A stretch of 18,710 bases of DNA from VGEM01 sp033764265 (GCA_033764265.1 JANRJB010000336.1:1-18710); one strand, 5' to 3'; positions 8,653 through 16,397 are shown, counted from the first letter of the stretch. The notes: generated from the letters alone by a model not told the origin. Translations and numbers: made by a program.

Positions 8653-9471
8653 ATGGGGTCCAAGAATGAACTGAGTACGCTGAAGCGCGGCTTGGAGGCC
8701 TTGGCGTTCATGAACGAACAGGGCGCCACCAACATTGCCGACCTTGCCCGTCACCTCCAGGTTCCGCGTGCGAACGCATTTCGCGTTCTGAACACGCTGG
8801 TCGTCGCCGGCTATTGCAGCCGCCACCCCGATAGCCGCCTCTACACAGTTACGCCGCTCGTTCACAGCCTAGCAGTCGGCGCAAATCCTGAGGAGATCCT
8901 GACCCACGTCGCGCGAGGGCCTGTGTTTCGACTGGGCGCTGAAATCGGCTGGCCGGTCGCCCTGACAACGCCGCGCCGCGACCGGATGCTGATTCGTCTG
9001 GTGACCGATCACGCAAGCCCGCTCGCGCTCAACCGGAGCAGGCCCGGACGTGAAGTGCCGATGATCGAAACGGCCAGCGGACTCTTGTACTTGGCACTGA
9101 CGACGGAAGAGATTCGATCCGGCATCATGGATATCATTCGGGACAAGATGGGCGCGGCCAGTTTGCGCGCGCACCATTTCGAGATACGGAAAGTGTTCGC
9201 GGCAGCCCGGCGCGACGGTTTCGTTTTCCTGCCAAGTGTCGACGATAAGCGCACGAGCGCGGCAGTGCCGCTAAGGTTCCAGGGCAACATCATCGGATGC
9301 CTGTCGATGCGATACATCACTTCGGCACTGTCACAGCGGGCAGTTATCGAGCGGTATCTCCATAAGATCAGAAAGACCGCGGCTGGCATCGAAAGCCGGC
9401 TGCAGGAACGGACGACCGAAGTCCACAAGCCTCCGCGCACCCGGCCGACGCCGGGCAATAGATGGAGATAG
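8653..9471 (+). CDS. IclR-family transcriptional regulator
   Basis: 272 residues. The N-terminal winged helix-turn-helix lies at about residues 8-62, with the helix pair ATNIADLARHLQVPRANAF and the recognition/wing portion RVLNTLVVAGYC. The effector-binding IclR domain covers about 84-250. A basic, proline-rich tail follows (about 254-272). IclR proteins usually repress or activate adjacent catabolic genes in response to a pathway intermediate; the upstream monooxygenase and receptor are the natural candidates. The gene has the same direction as its likely targets, so it may be in their operon. The AGGAAG ribosome site is about 13 bases from the ATG, longer than usual, so the start is a little uncertain. 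Confidence 0.9.
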   Translation: MGSKNELSTLKRGLEALAFMNEQGATNIADLARHLQVPRANAFRVLNTLVVAGYCSRHPDSRLYTVTPLVHSLAVGANPEEILTHVARGPVFRLGAEIGWPVALTTPRRDRMLIRLVTDHASPLALNRSRPGREVPMIETASGLLYLALTTEEIRSGIMDIIRDKMGAASLRAHHFEIRKVFAAARRDGFVFLPSVDDKRTSAAVPLRFQGNIIGCLSMRYITSALSQRAVIERYLHKIRKTAAGIESRLQERTTEVHKPPRTRPTPGNRWR

Positions 9472-9513
9472 CGGTTCATCGAACACCGCTTGTTCACTGC
9501 CGCATCCACCGGA

Positions 9514-9734
9514 CAATTGGCTACAGGTCACAATCCGCCAACGGCGAGCGCGGCATTCCAGCGTTCCTTTGCCGCCCCTGTGCTGGCTCAAGGTCGACCA
9601 CCGACTGTTCGATTATGGACCGTGGGCCGGCGATCGGGTTCCGCACGTCGACCACCGCCGCCGAAACCGACCTGCCGACACTGTTGCCGCCGCGCGTGCC
9701 GGGCCGTACGTATCGGGGGTGGAGGTACATTTGA
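9514..9734 (+). pseudogene. Decayed 3' remnant of a second amidohydrolase
   Basis: The last 78 bases (9657-9734) align without gaps to the 3' end of the intact amidohydrolase (4665-4742) at about 87 percent identity by eye count. They encode the same C-terminus (LLPPRVPGRTYRGWRYI, then a stop), with one amino-acid change in 25 codons. Just upstream, 9641-9661 matches 4497-4517 at 20 of 21 bases. The roughly 150 bases that separate these two blocks in the intact gene are missing. Further upstream the match fades but is still visible at protein level (DCSIMDRGPAI against DCVIVDLNQPI), back to about 9514. There is no upstream barrel domain, so this cannot encode an enzyme. The left boundary is approximate. 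Confidence 0.8.
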
Positions 9735-10075
9735 AGGGGGCGTTCAAGCCCGTTGGAGACCGTGACCATTGACTCGTGATCGTTCAGACATCCAACCAAG
9801 TGCCTCAGCAGGGTTGCATCGATGACCCGCCGGCGCCGACCAAATCCACCTTACGCAACCCCAACGTGATCCGTTTGCGTCAGGGTCCATTGCTCCTGTC
9901 AGGACCCGTCGGACCTGGGTAACGATGCGCCCTTGGCCCTAGATTCCCAATTCCGTCAAAGAGATAGGCAGCATTTGTGCGCCGAGAAAGCCGAATTGTG
10001 GCCTAGCACAACCTTCCGCAATGAATCGGCAGAAGTCGTAAACGTCAGGGTTTTCCGGTTTGATGCGTCTCGGAC
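9735..10075. other. Intergenic region upstream of the sigma factor, no gene seen
   Basis: No convincing coding frame. It starts with AGGGGGCG directly after the remnant's stop, a string shared with the third tail. A short inverted pair, GGGTCC (9883-9888) and GGACCC (9902-9907), is present without a T-run. AAACGTCA at 10040-10047 also occurs upstream of receptor 2 and may be part of an ECF-type promoter. A minus-strand frame at 9939-10247 overlaps the sigma gene and looks like a chance frame. Confidence 0.5.
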
Positions 10076-10696
10076 GTGGCAGAAACTGTATCTCGCAGGG
10101 GCGCTTCTCCATTGAAGACCCATCGTTCACTTGGCCGCGAGGACGATTCCGGCAGAGCTTCAGGCCGGATCGATCAACTTCGCGAGGCATACCTTCGCTA
10201 CCGCAACGCCATTCTTTGCTATCTCCAACGGCGTTCCGGAAGTTCATGCGACGCTGAGGACATTGCCCAGGATGTTTTCGTCCGCATATCGGCTGCGGCC
10301 ACTGATGCCGAACCGATCGACAATCCGAAAGCCTTCCTTTTTCGCACTGCCGATAATCTCCTCACCGACTTTCATCGGCGCCGGACGGTCCGCCGCAACT
10401 ACCAGGACCTTCCCCCCGACGAACTCGCTTCGCCGCCGACGCCGGAGCGCGCCCTTCTCGACAAGCGTGAACTTGAGGCTGTTCGACAAGCGATCCTTAA
10501 TTTACCGACACGATCGAAGCAGGCCTTTATCTTGCATCGCTTTCACCATTGGAGTCACCGAGCAATTGCCGCGCATCTGAACATTTCGGTCAACGCGGTT
10601 GAAAAGAACATCATTCGGGCATTGAAGCGCTGCCGCGAAAGCATGGATGAACGCCCCAGCGCCAAGAACAAAGGGATTCACGGAGGCTCAACTTGA
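10076..10696 (+). CDS. ECF sigma factor, FecI-like
   Basis: Up to 206 residues from a GTG at 10076. A TTG at 10112 preceded by AGGGG is an equally possible start, because the conserved fold begins only near residue 33. Sigma region 2 spans about 35-105 (CDAEDIAQDVFVRI near 58-71; KAFLFRTADNLLTDF near 85-99). Region 4 spans about 132-188 (ILNLPTRSKQAFILHRF, then a helix-turn-helix around HRAIAAHLNISVNAVEKNI). The order sigma, FecR, STN-containing receptor is the classic cell-surface signalling arrangement, in which an occupied receptor releases the sigma factor through FecR to transcribe the receptor operon. Its stop overlaps the start of the FecR gene by four bases, indicating translational coupling. 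Confidence 0.88.
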   Translation: MAETVSRRGASPLKTHRSLGREDDSGRASGRIDQLREAYLRYRNAILCYLQRRSGSSCDAEDIAQDVFVRISAAATDAEPIDNPKAFLFRTADNLLTDFHRRRTVRRNYQDLPPDELASPPTPERALLDKRELEAVRQAILNLPTRSKQAFILHRFHHWSHRAIAAHLNISVNAVEKNIIRALKRCRESMDERPSAKNKGIHGGST

Positions 10697-11718
10697 TCCC
10701 GATCTTTCGGACCATTCAGAAACGTCTCATCGCCCACAAGGCGATTAAGCGCTTCGTTTCCGTTCATGGCGGAACCGTCACCGCCGCGGAACTGCGTCAA
10801 CACGCCGAGTGGATCGCGTCCCGTCGCGCGCATACCGAAGCGTACGCAGAAATCGACGAGCTTTGGATTGAGATGGAACGCCTGAGCGCTGAGTTCGCCC
10901 GCCTACCTTTGGACACCAACGCGTCCCCACCCCGTTATCCAACACCTCTGGTGTGGGGGGCCGTGTCGATCGCGGCGACGCTTGTCCTCATGCTCGCGTT
11001 CACATGGCGTGCGTCCGACCTTGCGCCGATCGATCGCGGCACGCCTGAGCGACATGCGACGGCTGTGGCCGAAACGAGCGAGTTTTATCTTCCCGACCGA
11101 TCGAAACTGATACTTGGGGCCAAGTCCGAAATCGTCGTCGAGTCGTTTGGGGATCAGCGGTCGGTCGCTCTGACGAGCGGGGAAGCATACTTTGAAGTGG
11201 CAAAGGATGCGGATCGTCCCTTCTACGTCGATACCGGTTTAGCCACCATCCGAGTTGTCGGGACCAAATTCAACGTCCATACCGGCCCGAACGGCGTACG
11301 TGTCACGGTTGCCGAGGGCCGTGTGGCGGTGAACGCCAAAGCGCAGAACGGCGTCAACCATTTGGATCAACCGCAGGTCTTCGTCGATGCGGGGCAATCA
11401 ATACTGATTGACCAGTCGGGGAATGCGTTGGTTCACACCGCCAGCAACATCGGCGACGTCATGTCATGGCGGCATGGGCTGCTGACCTTCACGAACACGC
11501 CGCTCTCCACAGTTGCCGCCGACCTTAACAGGTACTCCCGCGAGACGCTCATCATCGAGGGGCACGAGCTTCAGAACGTGCCGATCACGGGACTGTTTCG
11601 GGCAGGCGAACTCCTGAGCGTTGTCGCGGAACTCCGCAAGATTCTTCCTGTCGAAGCCGTCGAGATCCGCCCCGGCGAGTTCGTCATACGGCGGTGCCAA
11701 CCCACAGTTTGCGGCTGA
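10693..11718 (+). CDS. FecR-like anti-sigma factor / transmembrane sensor
   Basis: 341 residues from a TTG at 10693. The ribosome site GGAGG lies about 5 bases upstream and the start codon overlaps the sigma stop (TTGA). The N-terminal cytoplasmic part (about 15-65; TAAELRQHAEWIASRRAHTEAY, then ELWIEMERL) fits the DUF4880 sigma-binding region. One membrane helix follows at about 86-104. The periplasmic FecR domain covers about 126-215 (YLPDRSKLILG, TSGEAYFEVAKD, VVGTKFNVHT, VTVAEGRVAV). The C-terminal segment (about 255-330; TPLSTVAADLNRYS, ITGLFRAGEL) resembles the part that contacts the receptor's signalling domain. It would hold and activate the neighbouring sigma factor in response to receptor occupancy. 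Confidence 0.9.
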   Translation: MIPIFRTIQKRLIAHKAIKRFVSVHGGTVTAAELRQHAEWIASRRAHTEAYAEIDELWIEMERLSAEFARLPLDTNASPPRYPTPLVWGAVSIAATLVLMLAFTWRASDLAPIDRGTPERHATAVAETSEFYLPDRSKLILGAKSEIVVESFGDQRSVALTSGEAYFEVAKDADRPFYVDTGLATIRVVGTKFNVHTGPNGVRVTVAEGRVAVNAKAQNGVNHLDQPQVFVDAGQSILIDQSGNALVHTASNIGDVMSWRHGLLTFTNTPLSTVAADLNRYSRETLIIEGHELQNVPITGLFRAGELLSVVAELRKILPVEAVEIRPGEFVIRRCQPTVCG

Positions 11719-11774
11719 CCGCGCGTATTCCGTCCCCGCGCAATCCCCCATGTCAGGTTTGTTGACCTAGAAAC

Positions 11775-11784
11775 GTCATATGAC
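11775..11784. promoter_or_regulatory. 10-base perfect palindrome upstream of receptor 2
   Basis: GTCATATGAC is a perfect palindrome overlapping AAACGTCA (11771-11778), whose CGTC core resembles an ECF sigma -10 element. It could be an operator or part of the promoter read by the adjacent sigma factor. The evidence is the sequence symmetry and the position only. Confidence 0.3.
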
Positions 11785-11789
11785 CAGAG

Positions 11790-11810
11790 GCGGTTCCGAT
11801 GCGGAACCGC
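11790..11810 (+). promoter_or_regulatory. Hairpin in the leader of receptor 2
   Basis: A perfect 9-base-pair inverted repeat (GCGGTTCCG, loop ATG, CGGAACCGC) is immediately followed by the receptor's ribosome site AGGGGGAG (11811-11818). No T-run follows, so it is not an intrinsic terminator. It may control translation or stabilise the mRNA 5' end, or act in DNA as an operator. Confidence 0.5.
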
Positions 11811-11829
11811 AGGGGGAGATTGACGCACC

Positions 11830-14397
11830 ATGCGCAAGAACGCTCGTGCAGGATTCCTGCCTATCACTCTGGTTGCGGCTCTGATCGCCTTTCCCCTCAA
11901 CGATGCACTCGCAGAGGATGCGGTATCCTACAGCATCCCCGCGCAAGATGTGTCGGCATCGCTGCTGGCGTTCGCGACGGCATCTCAGCTGCGGTTTATT
12001 GCGCCATCGGAGGATCTGAAGGGACTTACCGCCGGCGCACTCAACGGCAAGTATCGACCGACGGAAGCTCTCAAGATATTGCTCGAAGGGACAGAACTCG
12101 ACGCAAGCGTCACTCCGGACGGCTTTTTGAGCGTGAAATCGCGCAAATCCGCCGTTCCGCCCGACCGCGCACCAACGAGCCCAGGTCCCGATGAACAGGG
12201 CTCTCTCAACGGAACGAACCTAGCGCAGGCGCCGCAAAGTGCGCCCACTGACGACGCCGAGGTTGCAGTGCTTACTCTCGAAGAAATTGTCGTCACGTCG
12301 CGCCGCCAGGCCGAGAGGCTGCAAGAACTGCCGTTGAACGTGACTGCCTATACCGACGAAGCAATACGACGTCAGAACATCATGAACATCTTTGACCTGT
12401 CGAACCTGACGCCAAACTTGAATTTCGAGAATATTGGTTACCGGCTTGGCCAGTTCTTGACGGTGAGAAGCTTGAACTCAGGCGGCGCCGGCGGTGGCCG
12501 CGCTTCGGTTTACATCGATGGAGTTTACGTCGCGCCGCCGAGCAATTACGAATCCATCCCGTTCGCGAACATCGAGCGCATCGAGGTGATGAAAGGACCC
12601 CAAAGCGCGCTCTACGGTCGGGCAACATTCTCCGGCGCAATCAACTACATCCTGAAGCAGCCGACCGACGAAGTGACCGGCCGCGTGGACTTCTACGCCG
12701 CAACCCTCGACGAAAAAAACATCAACGCCTACATCAGCGGGCCGGTGCTTGGCGATAAGCTGATGGCAAGCGCGAGCTACTACTACATGACCTTCGATGG
12801 TCCACAAACGTGGGCCAATGTCGTCGGAGGACACCGCAACGGCAGCCAGCGAACGGACTCCGGAGCGCTTAAGGTTCTCGCGAACGTCAGCGACGATTTC
12901 AGCTTTACTGGGCGCGTTTCTTATAGCGCCGATGATGACGGCAATTGGACAACCCAATACATTGATCCAAGCCAACGCAACTTTTCCGTCGTGCGTCCGA
13001 ACGGCAGCATTGGCCGATACGTGCAAGGCGTGGTGCCCGATCCGTGCTTCTGCAACCTGAATTACAACGTCAATGATCTGTCGCGTCCCGGCATCCGGCG
13101 GTTCCAATGGCGCACGAGCCTGACCGCCGACGCCGAGGTGGGCGAGCACAACCTGAGCGTCACGGCCGCCCATAACTTTCAGAGTGAACGCGGTCAAACA
13201 GACTTGGACGGAACCTCGCTCAAGGCTTTCACCAGCTTTCTGCGCACATCCACCCGCGACAACTCGCTGGATGTGAGGGTCTCGTCACCTCAGGACCGTC
13301 GGCTCAGATACTCCTTTGGCGGCTACTATTTGGACCTGCGCGTCGAAAACCGCGGCTTTCTCCGGTTTGACTCGCTCGGCGGAGCCATTTCCGCGAACCC
13401 GTCCGTGGCGCTCACCAAGGACCGTTCCGCGTTCGGCGCCGTCTACTTCGATGTAACCGATCGAGTCACGCTCTCGCTCGAGGCGCGTTATCAATCCGAG
13501 CGTCTCAAGACAACAAACGTCGCCACGCTTCTCTCCTTCCGGACCACACATAACTCGCTTGTGCCCCGTATCTATCTGGATTACCGGCCCGTGGATGACC
13601 TTGTCGTCTATGCGGTCTATTCGGAGGGAACAACGCCGGGCTCGTTCAACGTTGGGCGCGTGGCCGATGAGAGTCAGAGGGTCGTGTTGCCGGAAACCCT
13701 CCGCAACTATGAAATCGGTTTCAAGTCGGAGTGGCTGTCGCGGCGGCTGCTGATCAACGCTGCCGGCTACTACATGGACTGGATCAACCTGATCTCGTCG
13801 GCCACTTACGTGACGCCGCAGGGACTGCCCGCCCCGGTTCAGGAGAACCGCGGTCTCGCACGGGTTGTCGGCGGAGAGATCGAGGCGCAAGCGCTGCTCG
13901 CCCAGGGACTGGACGCGCGGGCGACGTTTTCCTACAACGACGCGCACTACGTCAGAAATTGCTCCACCAATGCTGGCATTCTCTTCGGCCGGTCTGATCA
14001 GCCCGCTCCGACGGTGTGCCAGTTCGTGAACGGCAACACGCTCGAGGGCCAGATTCCCACCCAAGTGTCGTTCTCGCTCGGATATACCGCTGACCTTACC
14101 GAGGATTGGAATTGGTATGCCCGCGGCGAGTACATGCACGCCGAAGGCCAGTTCGCGGACGACATGAATCTCGCGAAATCGGCGGCCGCCAATACCATCA
14201 ACTTCCGCATCGGTGTGAACCGCGACGACTTGAGCGTAGAGTTGTTCTGCCGCAACTGCACGAACGAAGACGCGATGACCCGCGCCGTTCTTCAAACGGA
14301 TTTCCGGATCGGTTCGACCACTGCGACCGGCATGAGCGTGGGCGGTACTTCGCGCCGGCCCCGACAGTTCGGACTCAAGACCACGGCTGCGTTCTAG
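11830..14397 (+). CDS. TonB-dependent receptor with N-terminal STN signalling domain (FecA-like transducer)
   Basis: 855 residues. The ATG at 11830 is the first possible start, since an in-frame TGA lies at 11821. A signal peptide ends near ALAED (residue 29). The STN domain follows at about 33-103 (YSIPAQDVSASLLAFATAS, YRPTEALKILLEGTEL). After a Pro/Ser/Asp-rich linker (105-145) comes a TonB box (LEEIVVTSRRQ, 150-160). The plug carries ERIEVMKGPQSALYGR, and the barrel ends in TTAAF. The STN domain plus the upstream sigma/FecR pair make it a signal-transducing receptor that should induce its own operon. It shares with receptor 1 the plug signature GR-T--GA-NY. It carries several cysteines in the C-terminal half, including FCRNC where relatives have FVKNL. 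Confidence 0.93.
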   Translation: MRKNARAGFLPITLVAALIAFPLNDALAEDAVSYSIPAQDVSASLLAFATASQLRFIAPSEDLKGLTAGALNGKYRPTEALKILLEGTELDASVTPDGFLSVKSRKSAVPPDRAPTSPGPDEQGSLNGTNLAQAPQSAPTDDAEVAVLTLEEIVVTSRRQAERLQELPLNVTAYTDEAIRRQNIMNIFDLSNLTPNLNFENIGYRLGQFLTVRSLNSGGAGGGRASVYIDGVYVAPPSNYESIPFANIERIEVMKGPQSALYGRATFSGAINYILKQPTDEVTGRVDFYAATLDEKNINAYISGPVLGDKLMASASYYYMTFDGPQTWANVVGGHRNGSQRTDSGALKVLANVSDDFSFTGRVSYSADDDGNWTTQYIDPSQRNFSVVRPNGSIGRYVQGVVPDPCFCNLNYNVNDLSRPGIRRFQWRTSLTADAEVGEHNLSVTAAHNFQSERGQTDLDGTSLKAFTSFLRTSTRDNSLDVRVSSPQDRRLRYSFGGYYLDLRVENRGFLRFDSLGGAISANPSVALTKDRSAFGAVYFDVTDRVTLSLEARYQSERLKTTNVATLLSFRTTHNSLVPRIYLDYRPVDDLVVYAVYSEGTTPGSFNVGRVADESQRVVLPETLRNYEIGFKSEWLSRRLLINAAGYYMDWINLISSATYVTPQGLPAPVQENRGLARVVGGEIEAQALLAQGLDARATFSYNDAHYVRNCSTNAGILFGRSDQPAPTVCQFVNGNTLEGQIPTQVSFSLGYTADLTEDWNWYARGEYMHAEGQFADDMNLAKSAAANTINFRIGVNRDDLSVELFCRNCTNEDAMTRAVLQTDFRIGSTTATGMSVGGTSRRPRQFGLKTTAAF

Positions 14398-14445
14398 GGT
14401 TCTCCGAGCACGTTTCACAGCCGACACCTCCGGCCCGGCATCAGC

Positions 14446-15699
14446 ATGTTCGACAGGGACCTCAGGAGAGGGTGGTGGTTCACGATCCACAAGTGGGTCG
14501 GAATCGTGGCCGGCCTTTGGATCTTGCTGCTGGCGTTGACCGGAGCGGTCATCGCGTTCCACGGTGAGCTGAGATCCGCGCTGGAGAAGGGTCTCTACCG
14601 AACCGGCCGCTGCGATGTCGTGCCGCGCTTCGATCTCATGGAACAGGCCGTCGTCAAGGCGTTCCCGGACTTCGACATCCGGCGCGTGGAGCGGGAAAAT
14701 ATCTATTGCGACGAAAGCTACCGCTTCATTATCGGCGAGAAGAATTCAGCGTCGCCGATATCGGGGACGCTTTGGGACACTGAAGTATTCGTCGATCCCG
14801 GCGACGGCCGCATCATTGGCAGCCGTCCGTGGCTCAGTGTCGTGCAGGCCGCGTACCAGTTCCATGGTTTCCTGTTGACCGGAATGGCCGGCCGCCAAGT
14901 CTTGGGGTTCTTGGGCCTGATCTTGCTTACGAATGTCATTGCCGGCGTCGTCGTCTGGTGGCCAAGGTCAGGCAAGATCGCGCTCGCCTTCAGGGTGCGG
15001 TGGAAGGGCCGCGCCCAAGTCCTGTTTCGGGATTTACATAACGTCGCCGGAGCCTGCGCGGTCCCGGTGCTGGGGTTGATGCTCGTCACCGGACTTTCCC
15101 TTACTTTCCCGGAGCCGGTTCAGAAATTCTTGCGACTGTTCGCCGATTCGCAAGAGGTCGAGAAAACGGCCACAACCGACAGGCAAGAGTCACGCGCCGT
15201 CCTCAGCGATCTGCACAACGAGATGGCCAGCATTACCGCTCAGCATCTCGCCGCGGCCGACCAGGGCCCCCCAAAACGGGCAGGCCTGCAAGCCGTCTAT
15301 GACTCGATGGAAGAAGCGCTCCCGGGCCATGTGCCGATCCGGATCTACTATCCCACCGGTGCCGTCGGCGGTTTTTTCTTCTATGTCAGCCAAGGCGCCG
15401 GCGGGGGGTTTTCGACGACCGTGACCGGTTACTTGAACCCGTTCACCGCGCGACTGTTCTTCCGGAACGATGAGCACCAGCAGGAAGTTTTCCAATGGTG
15501 GGTGAACTGGTCGTTCTTCGCGCATTCGGGAAAGTATTTCGGACTTGCCGGTCGAATCGTCGTGTTTGTGATGGCCGTGATCCTTGTCGGTCTCGTCGCG
15601 ACCGGACTTTACCTCTGGCTGGCCAGGCCGATTCCGGTCCCGCGTCGAAGCAAGGATCGCATCCCGTCAAGCACGAGCATACCATCCGAGAACACCTGA
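14446..15699 (+). CDS. PepSY-associated transmembrane protein (putative inner-membrane reductase)
   Basis: 417 residues with four membrane helices at about 14-38, 150-171, 199-221 and 368-392. This is the PepSY_TM family layout: a first helix preceded by IHKWVG and ending in FHGEL, a large periplasmic loop between helices 1 and 2 and another between 3 and 4. Conserved-looking histidines near the helix ends (His15, His39, His140, His198, His360) fit haem or metal coordination as proposed for PiuB/FoxB-like siderophore reductases. It starts 48 bases after receptor 2, with no terminator between, so it belongs to the same operon. Its role may be to reduce the imported metal complex or another substrate at the inner membrane. 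No strong ribosome site precedes the ATG. Confidence 0.88.
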   Translation: MFDRDLRRGWWFTIHKWVGIVAGLWILLLALTGAVIAFHGELRSALEKGLYRTGRCDVVPRFDLMEQAVVKAFPDFDIRRVERENIYCDESYRFIIGEKNSASPISGTLWDTEVFVDPGDGRIIGSRPWLSVVQAAYQFHGFLLTGMAGRQVLGFLGLILLTNVIAGVVVWWPRSGKIALAFRVRWKGRAQVLFRDLHNVAGACAVPVLGLMLVTGLSLTFPEPVQKFLRLFADSQEVEKTATTDRQESRAVLSDLHNEMASITAQHLAAADQGPPKRAGLQAVYDSMEEALPGHVPIRIYYPTGAVGGFFFYVSQGAGGGFSTTVTGYLNPFTARLFFRNDEHQQEVFQWWVNWSFFAHSGKYFGLAGRIVVFVMAVILVGLVATGLYLWLARPIPVPRRSKDRIPSSTSIPSENT

Positions 15700-15726
15700 T
15701 CGAACCTAGGCCTGTGCGAGGTAATC

Positions 15727-16158
15727 ATGAACCGAGTTGCTATTGCCTTCGCCATTGGAGTTTCAGTCGGTGGCGCCCTGACGTTCGCGGGCCCGAAAGT
15801 TTTGCCGCGTGCGGCGCAGGCGGAAACAACGGGCTGCACGCGCGCGGCTTACCTGGTTGTCGAGATCCAGAATCTCGACCGCACCAAGTCCAAACCCTAT
15901 GGAGAGGCGTTGCGCCGCTCACAAATCGTGGCCCGACACGGTGGAGTGTACAAGTTCAGTGGCGCTCCGGCGGCGGTTCTGGAAGGAAGCTGGCCGGAAG
16001 GCCGCAGCTTGGTCGTCGAACGCTACCCATGTCTCGATGCGATCAAGCAGTTCTGGTATTCTGCCGAGTATCAGAAGGACATCATGCCGCTCCGAGCGGG
16101 TTCCGGCGAATACCTCGTCACCGCGTTCGAAGAATTGCCGCCGCCCGTGGCAAAGTGA
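15727..16158 (+). CDS. Exported DUF1330 family protein
   Basis: 143 residues. The ATG at 15727 follows GCGAGGT at 5 bases and lies 27 bases after the PepSY gene, so it is co-transcribed. An N-terminal signal (IAFAIGVSVGGALTF) with a cleavage-like site AAQAET near residue 33 suggests a periplasmic protein. The rest is a DUF1330 alpha/beta barrel-like domain (AAYLVVEIQNLDR, GGVYKFSG, LVVERYPCLDAIKQFWYS, EYQKDIMPLRAGSGEYLV). Members are small dimeric ferredoxin-like-fold proteins of mostly unknown function, usually cytoplasmic, so a signal peptide is less common. It is the last intact gene of the sigma/receptor module. Confidence 0.88.
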   Translation: MNRVAIAFAIGVSVGGALTFAGPKVLPRAAQAETTGCTRAAYLVVEIQNLDRTKSKPYGEALRRSQIVARHGGVYKFSGAPAAVLEGSWPEGRSLVVERYPCLDAIKQFWYSAEYQKDIMPLRAGSGEYLVTAFEELPPPVAK

Positions 16159-16219
16159 GCTTCGAAGGCTTGCGCATCCGGTGATCACAAAGACGCCGCT
16201 TCAGGAGCGTGTCTGAGGT

Positions 16220-16255
16220 TGCGGGCCGCGCGTATCGGGGTGGAGGTATGTTTGA
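16220..16255 (+). pseudogene. Third, minimal 3' remnant of an amidohydrolase
   Basis: Bases 16220-16260 match the end of the second remnant (about 9697-9740) with two single-base gaps and four mismatches by eye. Restoring one lost G in the run at about 16237 gives the C-terminus GRAYRGWRYV followed by TGA (16253-16255), equivalent to GRTYRGWRYI of the intact enzyme. The post-stop bases AGGGG are also shared with remnant 2 but not with the intact copy. Sequence further upstream is too diverged to align with confidence. Confidence 0.7.
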
Positions 16256-16397
16256 AGGGGCGGAACTCGGTGGTCTGCCTTGAATGCGTGCTGGCCATCA
16301 ATAAAGGCAGCGAATCCAGGCGTTTCCGCGAGACCATCCGCCAAGCTTGAGTCTACCATGACCGCACTGCGTGTTGCGCTCAGCGCCGAGGACGGTC

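Noticed and set aside
9883..9907. GGGTCC/GGACCC inverted pair as a terminator or insertion-sequence end
   Set aside because: Six-base stem with a 13-base loop and no T-run; fits chance.
9939..10247. Minus-strand frame of 102 codons overlapping the sigma gene start, possible transposase relic
   Set aside because: No recognisable transposase motif, no terminal inverted repeats or target duplications nearby.
16280..16307. TTGAAT with ATAAAG/TAAAGG as a promoter for the alpha/beta hydrolase
   Set aside because: Spacing of 15-16 and a poor -10 match; possible but not supported enough to list.
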